Counted from the stretch's first letter, positions 47,062-56,104 are shown. The stretch is DNA of 64,000 bases from Sulfurospirillum cavolei (GCF_001548055.1 NZ_AP014724.1:186001-250000); one strand, 5' to 3'. A program made the numbers and translations. The notes: generated by a model from the sequence alone, not told the origin.

Positions 47062-48316
47062 GACGATGAAAAATATACCCAAAGTGCGCTTTCCTGAGTT
47101 TCGAGATACGCCTGCGTGGGAGGAAAAAAAACTAGGTGAAATAAGTACCTATGTGGATTATAGAGGACGAGCTCCTATTAAAACGGAAATAGGTTATTTC
47201 TTAGTAACAGCCAAAAATATTAAAAAAGGATTCATTGATTACAACTGTTCAAAGGAATATGTGGCAGAAGATGATTATTTAAATGTAATGAGTAAAGGAT
47301 TACCTGAAATTGGGGATATTTTATTTACAACCGAAGCACCCTTAGGAAATGTCGCTTTAGTAGATAACAAAAATATTGCACTTGCACAAAGAGTAATAAA
47401 ATTTAGAAACAAAGAAATGCTTTCAAATATTTATTTACTTCAATATATGCTTTCAGATGTTTTTCAAAAAGCAATATTTTGTAAATCAATTGGATCAACT
47501 GTTCAAGGAATTTCAGGAAAAGAATTACAACAAATTAAATTATTGATCCCCTCACTTAAAGAGCAACAAAAAATTGCGGAGTGTTTAAGCTCACTTGATG
47601 CGCTGATTTTGGCGCAAAGTAGTAAAGTCGAAGCGCTCAAAGCGCATAAAAAAGCCTTGATGCAACAGCTTTTTCCCGCCGAGGGCGAAACCACCCCCCG
47701 CCTCCGCTTTCCTCAATTTCAAAACGCCTCCGAGTGGGAGAAAAAACCGTTAGAAAATTTCTTTGATTTTTTACGAGGTAGTTTACTTTCAAAAGCGGAT
47801 ATTGTTCAGAATGGTGTAAGCAAATGTATTCATTACGGCGAATTATTTACTATATACAAAGAAAAAATATCTGAGATAAAATCATCTACAAATCTTGAGA
47901 ATGGACAATTTAGCCAAAATGGTGACATCTTAATGCCTAGTTCAGATGTAACTCCCGAGGGATTGGCAACAGCGAGTGCAATATTTGAAACTGGAGTTAT
48001 CATCGGCGGTGATGTGAATCTTTTGAGACCTAAAAACCAAATCAATTCCTTGTATATATCGTATTTATTGAATTTTAGTAAAAAAGAAATCATGAAGTTG
48101 GTTACAGGTACAACTGTAAAACATATATATAATAAAGATATTGCCAAACTTGAAATAAGAATACCGCAACAACTAGAAGAACAACAAAAAATCGCCGATT
48201 GTCTTAGCTCTCTTGATGCACTGATTTTGGCGCAAAGTAGCAAAGTCGAAGCCCTAAAACAACACAAAAAAGCGTTAATGCAACAACTTTTCCCTACATG
48301 TAAGGTCACTTCATGA
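47054..48316 (+). CDS. hsdS: Type I restriction enzyme specificity subunit
   Basis: HsdS sets the DNA target of the methylase and restriction complex. The 420-aa protein is two similar halves. Each has a lead (VRFPEFRDTPAWEEKKLGEI; LRFPQFQNASEWEKKPLENF), a divergent AT-rich target-recognition domain, and a conserved helix with the shared text SSLDALILAQSSKVEAL.HKKALMQQLFP. Two recognition domains imply a bipartite site. The repeated helices are also long direct repeats at DNA level, which would permit exchange of half-specificities. The stop overlaps the ATG of the rhuM remnant. Confidence 0.95.
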   Translation: MSKTMKNIPKVRFPEFRDTPAWEEKKLGEISTYVDYRGRAPIKTEIGYFLVTAKNIKKGFIDYNCSKEYVAEDDYLNVMSKGLPEIGDILFTTEAPLGNVALVDNKNIALAQRVIKFRNKEMLSNIYLLQYMLSDVFQKAIFCKSIGSTVQGISGKELQQIKLLIPSLKEQQKIAECLSSLDALILAQSSKVEALKAHKKALMQQLFPAEGETTPRLRFPQFQNASEWEKKPLENFFDFLRGSLLSKADIVQNGVSKCIHYGELFTIYKEKISEIKSSTNLENGQFSQNGDILMPSSDVTPEGLATASAIFETGVIIGGDVNLLRPKNQINSLYISYLLNFSKKEIMKLVTGTTVKHIYNKDIAKLEIRIPQQLEEQQKIADCLSSLDALILAQSSKVEALKQHKKALMQQLFPTCKVTS

Positions 48317-48450
48317 ATGAAAACAACATCATCATCTGCAACACCGATGACGGTAGAACTTCCGTTTCTCTTTTAGCCAAAGATGGCATGACGTGGCTGA
48401 ATCAAGCTCAGATAGCAAAAAAAGGAATGTACAAAAATGAGCATAACTAG
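48313..48450 (+). pseudogene. Truncated rhuM 5' remnant
   Basis: A 45-codon frame overlapping the hsdS stop (ATGA). Its first ~35 residues (NIIICNTDDGRTSVSLLAKD, then WLNQAQIA) align with the start of the complete RhuM protein at 50065. A 30-bp stretch is identical in DNA (48359-48388 and 50120-50149). Similarity ends at about 48418, where the AlbA_2 leader begins. This marks where a rhuM gene once directly followed hsdS. Confidence 0.85.
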
Positions 48451-49906
48451 AAGTAACGACTATGTTATATCTCTCATTAAAGAGTTGATTAAACAGCCAA
48501 ATGAAACGGAATGGTTGGAGTTTAAACACAACAATGATGATAAAGAGATGATAGGCGAATATATAAGTGCCTTATCAAACTCGGCAGCACTCAACAGTAA
48601 AACAAATGCCTATATGATTTGGGGAGTTGATGATGCAACACACAAAATACTTGGAACTACTTTTAAGCCATCGGCGACAACCAAGGGCAATGAAGCTTTA
48701 GAAAACTGGCTATTAAAGCTTCTAACTCCAAAAATAGATTTTAAATTTTATGAAGTAACGATAGATGAGAAGGAGGTGGTATTGCTAGAAATAGCACCTG
48801 CCAATATCAACCCTGTTACTTTCAGCGGGGTGGAATATATACGGCTAAACTCTCACAAAAAGAAGTTAAAAGAGTTGCCAGAAAAAGAAAGAGAACTCTG
48901 GAGAGTATTTGATCGAATTCCTTTTGAAAAGCAGATAGCAGTGGATAATATCGATGATAGTGAAGTTTTAAATTATTTAGAATATACAAAATATTTTGAA
49001 CTGTTAAACTTGCCATTGCCAGAGAACAGGCAAGCTATTTTAGAAAGCTTAACAAATGATGACCTCATAAAGAAAACAGAAAATGGAAAATACTCCATAA
49101 CAAACTTAGGGGCTATTCTTTTTGCAAAAAATTTAAATAGCTTCAGCAATCTAAAGCGCAAAGCGATTAGAGTTATACAATACAAAGATAATACAAAATT
49201 TGAAACTATAAAAGAGAGAGAGGGTACTAAAGGATATGCGGTTGGATTTGAAGGCTTAATCGATTATATAAATAATATATTGCCTTCAAATGAAGTTATC
49301 AAACAGGCATTTAGAGAAAATGTAAGAATGTATCCTGAACTTTCAATTAGAGAGATTGTAGCCAATGCCATTATTCATCAAGATTTTTTTCAAACAGGCA
49401 GTTCTGTAATGATTGAAATTTTTTCAAATCGTTTTGAAGTGACTAATCCTGGAACTCCACTTGTTGATACCGATAGATTTTTAGACTCTCCCCCAAAATC
49501 ACGAAATGAGGCTTTGGCTTCTTTTATGAGACGAATTGGTGTTTGCGAAGAGAGAGGCAGTGGTGTTGATAAAATAGTAATGCAAAGCGAAATCTATCAA
49601 CTTCCCGCTCCTATATTTGAAAAGACCAATGAGCATACGGTAGCAATATTATTTGCTCACAAAGAACTTAAAGATATGGATAAGTCAGATAAAACACGAG
49701 CTTGTTATCAACATGCGAGTTTAAGATATATTCAACGAGACTATATGACGAATACTTCTTTAAGAGAAAGATTTGACATAGATAAAAAAAATATTTCTAT
49801 GGTTTCAAAAATCATTAATGAAACGCTTAAAGAGAAAAAAATCTTTATCTATGATGAGAGTGTTGGAAGCAAAGCAAGAAAGTATATACCATGGTGGGCA
49901 AAATGA
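48437..49906 (+). CDS. AlbA_2/Schlafen-like ATP-binding protein (COG2865 type)
   Basis: A 489-aa protein with an N-terminal AlbA_2 (divergent AAA-4/Schlafen-like) domain, ETEWLEFKHNNDDKEMIGEY near residue 19 and the strand YMIWGVDDATHKILG near 58. Its middle and C-terminal part has a GHKL-type ATP-binding segment (IREIVANAIIHQDF near 305, FEVTNPGTPL near 332, GSGVDKIV near 375). A wHTH-like tail follows. Such proteins are often found inside type I R-M loci and are usually called transcriptional regulators; a defence role is possible. It sits between a broken and an intact rhuM and is AT-rich compared with hsdR. Confidence 0.82.
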   Translation: MSITRSNDYVISLIKELIKQPNETEWLEFKHNNDDKEMIGEYISALSNSAALNSKTNAYMIWGVDDATHKILGTTFKPSATTKGNEALENWLLKLLTPKIDFKFYEVTIDEKEVVLLEIAPANINPVTFSGVEYIRLNSHKKKLKELPEKERELWRVFDRIPFEKQIAVDNIDDSEVLNYLEYTKYFELLNLPLPENRQAILESLTNDDLIKKTENGKYSITNLGAILFAKNLNSFSNLKRKAIRVIQYKDNTKFETIKEREGTKGYAVGFEGLIDYINNILPSNEVIKQAFRENVRMYPELSIREIVANAIIHQDFFQTGSSVMIEIFSNRFEVTNPGTPLVDTDRFLDSPPKSRNEALASFMRRIGVCEERGSGVDKIVMQSEIYQLPAPIFEKTNEHTVAILFAHKELKDMDKSDKTRACYQHASLRYIQRDYMTNTSLRERFDIDKKNISMVSKIINETLKEKKIFIYDESVGSKARKYIPWWAK

Positions 49907-50064
49907 TTTTAAATTTGTTTCACCGTTGTTTCATTGAGAACTTAAATTTTACTGATCATAGATATAGAACAGCCTATAACAAGGGTTTTCCCGTGATAAA
50001 TTTGCTTGATGGTTGTTTGATTTACAAGAAAATAATAGCAAAATAATAGGGACAATTTTAAATA

Positions 50065-51075
50065 ATGACGAATCAAATCAAAACAAATATCATCATCTAC
50101 AACACTGCTGATGGCAAGGCTTCCGTTTCTCTTTTAGCCAAAGATGGCACGGCATGGCTGAATCAAAGCCAAATTGCCGAACTGTTTGCAACATCCATCC
50201 CAAATATCAGTATGCACATATCAAATATATTTGACGAGGGTGAGCTGGATAAAGATTCAGTTGTTAAGGATTACTTAACAACTGCGAGTGACGGCAAAAA
50301 CTACTCTGTTGCTTATTATTCCCTAGCGATGATTTTAGCCATAGGCTTTCGGGTGCGAAGCAAACGTGGTACTCAGTTTCGCCAATGGGCAAATAAAAAC
50401 CTGAGCGAATACATGATAAAAGGCTTTGTCATGGACGACGAACGCCTTAAAAATCCAGACGGCAGACCTGATTATTTCGATGAGCTTATCGAACGCATTC
50501 GTGATATACGGGCGAGCGAAAAACGCTTTTACCAAAAAGTGCGAGAGCTTTTTGCGCTGAGTCGTGATTATGATGCGAGCGATAAAGCGACGCAACTCTT
50601 TTACGCCGATACGCAAAATAAGCTTTTATTTGCCATCACCGGACACACTGCCGCCGAGATTATTACCCATCGCGCCGATGCGTCAGCTCCCAATATGGCA
50701 CTAACAAGCTTTCAAGGCTCAAAGGTGCGAAAAAGCGATATTTATACCGCAAAAAATTATTTGACCGAGGACGAACTCGATAGCCTCAACCGTTTTGTCG
50801 TTGTATTTTTAGAAACGGCAGAATTAAGAGCCAAAAACCGTCACGATCTCAGCATGGATTTTTGGAGAGAAAACATCGACCGTATTATCGAGTTTAACGA
50901 TAAAAAGCTCCTCAAAGGGCATGGAAGCATCAGCAAAGAGCAGATGGAAAAGATGGTTGAGCAGGTGTATGCCGTTTTTGATACAAAACGAAAAAAAGAA
51001 GAAGCTATCGAAGCCGATAGGCAAGACTTGGAAGAACTAAAGCAACTCGAAGAAAAGGTGACAAAGAGAAGATGA
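50065..51075 (+). CDS. RhuM-family protein
   Basis: A 336-aa cytoplasmic protein of the RhuM family (named from a Salmonella pathogenicity island gene), frequently found in type I R-M loci. The N-terminal half has a winged-helix-like segment TAWLNQSQIAELFATSIPNISMHISNIF near residue 30. The middle contains FRQWANKNLSEYMIKGFVMDDERLK near 115 and RIRDIRASEKRFYQKVRELF near 150, and the C-terminus is a charged helix. Biochemical function is not established. It overlaps hsdM by 4 bp. Confidence 0.88.
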   Translation: MTNQIKTNIIIYNTADGKASVSLLAKDGTAWLNQSQIAELFATSIPNISMHISNIFDEGELDKDSVVKDYLTTASDGKNYSVAYYSLAMILAIGFRVRSKRGTQFRQWANKNLSEYMIKGFVMDDERLKNPDGRPDYFDELIERIRDIRASEKRFYQKVRELFALSRDYDASDKATQLFYADTQNKLLFAITGHTAAEIITHRADASAPNMALTSFQGSKVRKSDIYTAKNYLTEDELDSLNRFVVVFLETAELRAKNRHDLSMDFWRENIDRIIEFNDKKLLKGHGSISKEQMEKMVEQVYAVFDTKRKKEEAIEADRQDLEELKQLEEKVTKRR

Positions 51076-52679
51076 GCGAGACAGAATACCAAGAATTAGG
51101 AAAAACCCTTTGGAGCATAGCCGATAATCTCCGTGGAGCAATGAATGCCGATGACTTTCGTGATTATATGCTCTCGTTTTTATTTTTGCGTTATCTTTCC
51201 GACAATTACGAAAGTGCCGTCCAAAAAGAACTCGGAAGTGACTACCCTGACAATACTAAAACCCCTAGCATCACACCGCTTCAGTTGTGGTATGATGCCA
51301 ACAAAAGTGATGTCAAAGCCTTTGAAGCGCAAATGCGTAAAAAAGTGCATTATGTCATAGAGCCGCGCTTTTTATGGAAAGCTATCGCTGAGATGGCTCG
51401 CACACAACACACTGACTTGTTACAGACACTAAGAGACGGGTTTAAGTATATCGAAAATGAATCGTTTGAAAGCAGCTTTCAAGGACTCTTCTCCGAAATC
51501 AATCTTGATTCTGAAAAGCTCGGAAGAAACTACGCTCAACGCAATGAAAAGCTATGCGTGATCATCCAAAAAATTGCCGATGGCATTGCGAGTTTTTCAA
51601 CCTCTAGCGATATTTTAGGCGATGCGTATGAGTATCTCATCGGTCAGTTTGCCGCAGGTTCAGGCAAAAAAGCAGGAGAATTTTACACCCCTCAACAAAT
51701 TTCGACCATTTTATCGTCCATCGTTACACTCGATAGTCAAGACCCAACAACGGGCAAAAAGAAAAAACTAGAGCGAGTCTTTGACTTTGCGTGCGGTTCA
51801 GGCTCTTTGCTTTTAAATGTTCGTAAACAGTTAGGCGCGCATGGCATCGGGAAAATCTACGGACAAGAAAAAAACATCACAACTTACAACCTTGCACGGA
51901 TGAATATGCTTCTACATGGGGTCAAAGACTCGGAGTTTGAGATACACCATGGCGACTCACTCTTAAATGACTGGGAGATGCTCAGAGAGTCAAACCCTGC
52001 TAAAAAGATGACCTTTGATGCCATCGTCGCCAATCCTCCTTTTAGTTATAGGTGGGAAGCCAATGAAACGATGGGTGAAGATTTTCGTTTTAAAAATTAT
52101 GGGTTAGCGCCTAAGTCTGCGGCGGACTTTGCTTTTTTACTGCACGGGTTTCACTTTTTAAAACAGGACGGTACGATGGCGATCATCTTGCCGCACGGTG
52201 TACTCTTTCGTGGTGGAGCAGAGGAGCGTATACGCACAAAACTCCTCAAAGATGGACACATCGACACGGTTATCGGATTGCCTTCCAATCTTTTCTTTTC
52301 AACAGGTATTCCTGTGTGTATATTGGTGCTTAAAAAGTGTAAAAAATACGATGATGTGCTTTTTATCAATGCGGCGGAACATTTTGAAAAAGGAAAACGC
52401 CAGAACCGTTTGCGTGAAGAGGACATCGAAAAAATCATCGCGACGTATCAGTACAGAAGAGTAGAAGAGAGATACGCTCGTCGTGTTTCCTTAGAAGAGA
52501 TCGAAAAAGAGGGCTACAACTTAAATATCTCTCGCTACATCAGCACTGCCGTGCAAGAAGAAGAGATCGACCTTAATGCCGTACATCAAGAACTTGCGGA
52601 AGCGGAGAAGAAAATCGTAGAGGCTTTAAAAGAACACAATGCCTTTTTAAAAGAGTTGGGACTGCCGCTTTTACCGTAA
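51072..52679 (+). CDS. hsdM: Type I restriction enzyme methyltransferase subunit
   Basis: HsdM is the N6-adenine methyltransferase of the type I complex. The 535-aa protein has an N-terminal HsdM_N helical domain, GEFYTPQQISTIL near residue 205, the SAM-binding motif DFACGSGSLLLN near 238 and the catalytic NPPF motif (AIVANPPFSYRWEAN) near 320. It overlaps the rhuM stop by 4 bp, so it is translationally coupled to an accessory gene. The order hsdR-hsdS-accessory-hsdM puts the methylase last. Confidence 0.95.
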   Translation: MSETEYQELGKTLWSIADNLRGAMNADDFRDYMLSFLFLRYLSDNYESAVQKELGSDYPDNTKTPSITPLQLWYDANKSDVKAFEAQMRKKVHYVIEPRFLWKAIAEMARTQHTDLLQTLRDGFKYIENESFESSFQGLFSEINLDSEKLGRNYAQRNEKLCVIIQKIADGIASFSTSSDILGDAYEYLIGQFAAGSGKKAGEFYTPQQISTILSSIVTLDSQDPTTGKKKKLERVFDFACGSGSLLLNVRKQLGAHGIGKIYGQEKNITTYNLARMNMLLHGVKDSEFEIHHGDSLLNDWEMLRESNPAKKMTFDAIVANPPFSYRWEANETMGEDFRFKNYGLAPKSAADFAFLLHGFHFLKQDGTMAIILPHGVLFRGGAEERIRTKLLKDGHIDTVIGLPSNLFFSTGIPVCILVLKKCKKYDDVLFINAAEHFEKGKRQNRLREEDIEKIIATYQYRRVEERYARRVSLEEIEKEGYNLNISRYISTAVQEEEIDLNAVHQELAEAEKKIVEALKEHNAFLKELGLPLLP

Positions 52680-52686
52680 TAAATCT

Positions 52687-52696
52687 TTACATGTAA
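52687..52696. repeat. TTACATGTAA palindrome (after hsdM)
   Basis: Perfect copy 7 nt after the hsdM stop codon. Confidence 0.9.
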
Positions 52697-52782
52697 AAAC
52701 TTTTTCGATGTTACCCACCGTTTACCGCTTTGGCGTTAGGATTGCTATCGGGAAATTCCCAAGCCAAAAACAGGAGGAGAAG

Positions 52783-53721
52783 ATGACGCTTAGCTCAAAT
52801 TCTCTTTACGGAGCGTCTTTGGGCGCAACGTACGGTTACGGTACTAAAAATTCCGCTACGTCCGAGTCCTCGTTCGCAGAAGCGTTGCTTACTTCTATGG
52901 ACAGCGATTCAAGCGGATCAATCGATAGTGCCGAGTTTAGTAGTGCCGCTTTGGCGCTTTCCATCAGTGACGAAAGTGCTATCAGTAGTGCTTTTACTGC
53001 TATGGATAGCGACGGAGACGGTTCCGTTAGTTTTGATGAGTTGAACTCTACGCTAGCGCAAATGTCTTCTTCGGCGGCAGGTTCTATGCCCCCACCTCCG
53101 CCGCCTTCATCCTCGTCTGAGCACGATACCGGATTGAGCGAAGAGGAGATGACTTCTTTATTGAAAGAGGTTTCCTCTACGGACGATCCTTTGGCAGATT
53201 TGCTCTCTTCGGTGGTCGAAAATTTTGACGCCGCCGATGCCGACGGAGACGGAAAAGTGACATTTGCCGAAGCGATGAGCTATCGTCAATCGAGCGAATC
53301 GAGCACCGATACGACGGAGATGAGTACCGTATCTGCGGCAGGAGGCACGCCCCCGCCCCCACCGCCGCCTTCTTCTTCTGAGGAAGAGGATACGGGCTAT
53401 ACCGAAGACGAACTTTCGGCTATGGCAAATGACGTTTCTTCGACAGATAGTGCTTTATCTTCGCTTTTTGAGACGCTGGCTTCGAACTTTGACGATGCCG
53501 ATGCCAACGGCGACGGTAAGGTAAGTGCCGCAGAAGCACGTGCTTATCGGGATTCACAAAACTCAAGCGATACGACGACAAATACTTCCGAGGTAGCCTC
53601 TACGCAAGAGCGTACGATGGATCGCAACGACGAGATGATGAAAACGCTTTTAGCGCAAATCATTTCGAACTATGCTTCTCAAAATACCTTGTCGGGAATG
53701 TCCGTTAGCTTTAACGCTTAG
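52783..53721 (+). CDS. EF-hand calcium-binding protein with polyproline linkers
   Basis: A 312-aa acidic, Ser-rich protein. Four EF-hand loops are readable: DSDSSGSIDSAEF near residue 44, DSDGDGSVSFDEL near 79, DADGDGKVTFAEA near 154 and DANGDGKVSAAEA near 245, each with Asp at positions 1, 3 and 5 and an acidic residue at 12. Two Pro6-Ser linkers (MPPPPPPSSS-like, then TPPPPPPPSSSEEE) separate pairs of repeats. No signal peptide is evident, so export would need another route. I start at ATG 52783, just after AGGAGGAG. A terminator separates it from the two-component genes. Calcium sensing or buffering is likely; the partner is unknown. Confidence 0.85.
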   Translation: MTLSSNSLYGASLGATYGYGTKNSATSESSFAEALLTSMDSDSSGSIDSAEFSSAALALSISDESAISSAFTAMDSDGDGSVSFDELNSTLAQMSSSAAGSMPPPPPPSSSSEHDTGLSEEEMTSLLKEVSSTDDPLADLLSSVVENFDAADADGDGKVTFAEAMSYRQSSESSTDTTEMSTVSAAGGTPPPPPPPSSSEEEDTGYTEDELSAMANDVSSTDSALSSLFETLASNFDDADANGDGKVSAAEARAYRDSQNSSDTTTNTSEVASTQERTMDRNDEMMKTLLAQIISNYASQNTLSGMSVSFNA

Positions 53722-53727
53722 TTTAGG

Positions 53728-53756
53728 AACCGCGCTCTAAGCAAGGCGCGGTTTTT
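53728..53756 (+). terminator. Rho-independent terminator after EF-hand gene
   Basis: AACCGCGC, a 10-nt loop, GCGCGGTT followed by TTTTG; an 8-bp GC-rich stem with a U-run, 6 nt after the stop codon. Confidence 0.85.
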
Positions 53757-53785
53757 GTGTTACTCTTCATTTACTTGCGCTTTGC

Positions 53786-53791
53786 TATAAT
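53786..53791 (+). promoter_or_regulatory. -10 box abutting the response-regulator start
   Basis: A perfect TATAAT ends 6 nt before the ATG, so transcription would begin about at the start codon. No ribosome site can fit between them; the mRNA is probably leaderless. Confidence 0.6.
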
Positions 53792-53797
53792 CAAGCC

Positions 53798-54478
53798 ATG
53801 ATTAAGATTTTAATGATCGAAGACGACGTCGAATTGGGACAACTGCTTCAAAACGCGCTTGAAAAAGAGCAGATCGAAACGCTCTTGACATGTACGCCTT
53901 TGGAAGGACTTGTCGCGTTGCAAAACGAAAATTTCGACGCCTTGGTGCTTGATCTCTCTTTACCGCAAATCGACGGACTTGAAATTTGCCGTATCGTTCG
54001 CGAAACGTTTCCTTCCCTTGCGATTATCATCTCTTCGGCGCGCTCCGATATGAACGATAAAGAGATGGGTTTTGCGCGGGGTGCGGACGACTTTTTACCC
54101 AAACCTTATGATCCTAGAGAATTAGCCTTTCGCTTACGGGCTATTTTACGAAGAGGCACGACGAACGGTACGCATCACGAAGCGACATGTCAAACGTTTT
54201 GTATCGACGAAGAGCGTCATACGGTCACGCGAGCCGATCGCGAGCTACGTTTAACCATGGCGGAATACGACATCGTTTCGTACATGTTAAAAAAAGAAGG
54301 GTTTGTGATTTCCAGAGAAGAATTGCTCTTAAACATCGGTTCGATCAAATACGAAAGCAGTCTAAAAAGTATCGACGTGATTATGGGTAGAATTCGCCAA
54401 AAAATAGGCGATGATCCTAAAAAGCCGCGTTTTATCGTCTCCGTAAGAGGAGTCGGGTATAAATTCGTCAATGCGTAA
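53798..54478 (+). CDS. OmpR-family response regulator
   Basis: A 226-aa two-component regulator. The receiver domain has the acidic pair IEDD near residue 8, phospho-acceptor Asp in LVLDLSLP near 52, the switch Ser/Thr in IIISSARS and Lys in FLPKPYDP near 103. An OmpR/PhoB winged-helix DNA-binding domain follows (about 128-225, with TMAEYDIVSYMLK and SIDVIMGRIRQKIG). The kinase gene overlaps its end by 8 bp. Confidence 0.94.
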   Translation: MIKILMIEDDVELGQLLQNALEKEQIETLLTCTPLEGLVALQNENFDALVLDLSLPQIDGLEICRIVRETFPSLAIIISSARSDMNDKEMGFARGADDFLPKPYDPRELAFRLRAILRRGTTNGTHHEATCQTFCIDEERHTVTRADRELRLTMAEYDIVSYMLKKEGFVISREELLLNIGSIKYESSLKSIDVIMGRIRQKIGDDPKKPRFIVSVRGVGYKFVNA

Positions 54479-55730
54479 AGCTTCTATCTTAACGCTTATC
54501 TGCATCTTTTTTGCCTTAACGTTCACGGTCATTAACATCGCTTTCATGATCGAATACAAACGCCAGCAAAGCGATTTGCGGTACTTTACGTTTCAGCGTT
54601 TTATTATGGCGGTTAAAATCTTACACGATCATCCCGACGATCAAGACGCATCACTCGCAAAACTCGGCGTCCGCATCTCTTTGCTCGATAAACACTTGCT
54701 CGATAACGTGGGAGAAAAACTCTTGGAAGATCCGTTTTTTCATATGGTACTTTTTGAAAAGCGACTCTTTTTCGTTCCCAATCCCCCTCCGCCGCCTCCG
54801 CCTTTTGCGAAAGAACATCCGATGCCTTTTGATGCGCCCATGAAACCGAGGTTTGCGGAAGAGTCGGTTTTGGAAAATACCGAAAGCTACTCACCGTACC
54901 GTTTATGGATTTTAGGCGGCGTGATTAATGTTTTATTGCTTCTTTTTTTTACGATGGTACTTCAAAAGTTACTTCGTTTGCGGCAGCTGAAAAGCGACAT
55001 TCGGCATGTGGGCGAACGAAAAAAATTTCACCCTATTGCGATTGAAAGCGAAGACGAGTTAGGCGAAATCGCGGTCGAGTTTAATCTGGCGATGGAAAAG
55101 ATTCACATGTTAAAAGAGGCGCGAACGCTTTTTTTACGCAATATCCTTCACGAACTCAAAACGCCGATTATGAAAGGGAAGCTGCTCTCAAACACTTTGG
55201 AAAACAATCAAAAACAAGAACAGATGGAGCGTATTTTCGAGCGTTTGGAAACGCTTTTGGGCGAAATGGTAAAAATTGAGAAGTTGAGTTCCAACGAATG
55301 GGTGCTCGAAGCTAAGGAGTACCGTTTGGTGGACGTGCTCGATCATGCGATGGATTTACTGTTGTGCGATACGAAACGTATTCACTTTCGCTACCACGAA
55401 GAAGCCCCTTTGATCAACGTCGATTTTGAGCTTTTTGCGACGGCGGTCAAAAACTTGCTTGACAACGCTTTGAAACATTCGAGCGAAGCGATTGAGGTTG
55501 ATGTTGACGTGCACGCTTTAACGGTGGGAAGTTACGGCGAGGCTCTTTTAGAGAGTTGTCGCGATTTTTCACGCCCGTTCAATCGCACGACGGAAGGATC
55601 GAGCAACGGCTTGGGACTTGGTTTGTACATCGCAAACGCGATTGTCGAAAAACACGGGTTTCGTTTGAGTTATCTTTACGCGGAAGGGCAGAATTTCTTT
55701 ACGATTCATTTTGATGCCTCGGTATCATAA
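54471..55730 (+). CDS. Sensor histidine kinase (ArsS-like) with polyproline periplasmic loop
   Basis: A 419-aa inner-membrane kinase. Helix 1 lies at about residues 5-25. A periplasmic domain (about 26-145) contains NPPPPPPPFAKEHP, and helix 2 is about 146-168. HAMP-like linker, H-box with phospho-acceptor His in ILHELKTPIMKGKLL near 226, N-box VKNLLDNALKHS near 328 and G-box NGLGLGLYIAN near 383 follow. The sequence resembles the ArsS-family kinases of Campylobacterota. The signal is unknown. The proline-rich periplasmic segment echoes the linkers in the neighbouring EF-hand protein. Confidence 0.93.
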   Translation: MRKASILTLICIFFALTFTVINIAFMIEYKRQQSDLRYFTFQRFIMAVKILHDHPDDQDASLAKLGVRISLLDKHLLDNVGEKLLEDPFFHMVLFEKRLFFVPNPPPPPPPFAKEHPMPFDAPMKPRFAEESVLENTESYSPYRLWILGGVINVLLLLFFTMVLQKLLRLRQLKSDIRHVGERKKFHPIAIESEDELGEIAVEFNLAMEKIHMLKEARTLFLRNILHELKTPIMKGKLLSNTLENNQKQEQMERIFERLETLLGEMVKIEKLSSNEWVLEAKEYRLVDVLDHAMDLLLCDTKRIHFRYHEEAPLINVDFELFATAVKNLLDNALKHSSEAIEVDVDVHALTVGSYGEALLESCRDFSRPFNRTTEGSSNGLGLGLYIANAIVEKHGFRLSYLYAEGQNFFTIHFDASVS

Positions 55731-55742
55731 CCGAGGCTTTTT
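55716..55742. terminator. Terminator overlapping the kinase 3' end
   Basis: GCCTCGGT, loop ATCATA, ACCGAGGC then TTTTT. The 8-bp stem includes the last codons and stop of the kinase gene and lies between convergent genes. Confidence 0.85.
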
Positions 55743-55747
55743 AGATT

Positions 55748-56104
55748 TTAGACGATGTCTTTGAGTTTTTCTCTTAAAACAAATGCGGTAAAAGGCTTGA
55801 CGATATAATTGTTCACGCCTTCTTTGATTGCGGTAAGGACTTCTTGCTTGCCGCCCTCGGTCGTTACCATAATAATCGGCGTTTTTTTATACTCTTCCAT
55901 CGCTCGGAGTGCTCGTACCAAATGCAGTCCGTCCATTCGCGGCATATTCCAGTCGGTCATAATCACGTCGAATTTTTGATCTTTCGCTTTTTCCAGTGCA
56001 TCGATTCCGTCTTCGGCGGCCGTGGTCGTATAGCCGATACTGTTGATGGTATTGCACAAAATTCTACGCATGGTTGAGCTATCGTCAACAACTAAAAAAT
56101 GCAT
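55748..56104 (-). CDS. cheY: CheY-type chemotaxis response regulator
   Basis: A 118-aa single-domain receiver, the diffusible messenger from the chemotaxis kinase to the flagellar motor. It has VVDDSSTMRRI near the N-terminus, phospho-acceptor Asp in VIMTDWNMPRMDG near residue 54, Thr in IIMVTTEGG and Lys in NYIVKPFT near 105, all as in CheY. I chose ATG 56104, which follows AAAGGATACC; an ATG at 56155 would add a stretch unlike CheY. Confidence 0.92.
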   Translation of the reverse strand: MHFLVVDDSSTMRRILCNTINSIGYTTTAAEDGIDALEKAKDQKFDVIMTDWNMPRMDGLHLVRALRAMEEYKKTPIIMVTTEGGKQEVLTAIKEGVNNYIVKPFTAFVLREKLKDIV

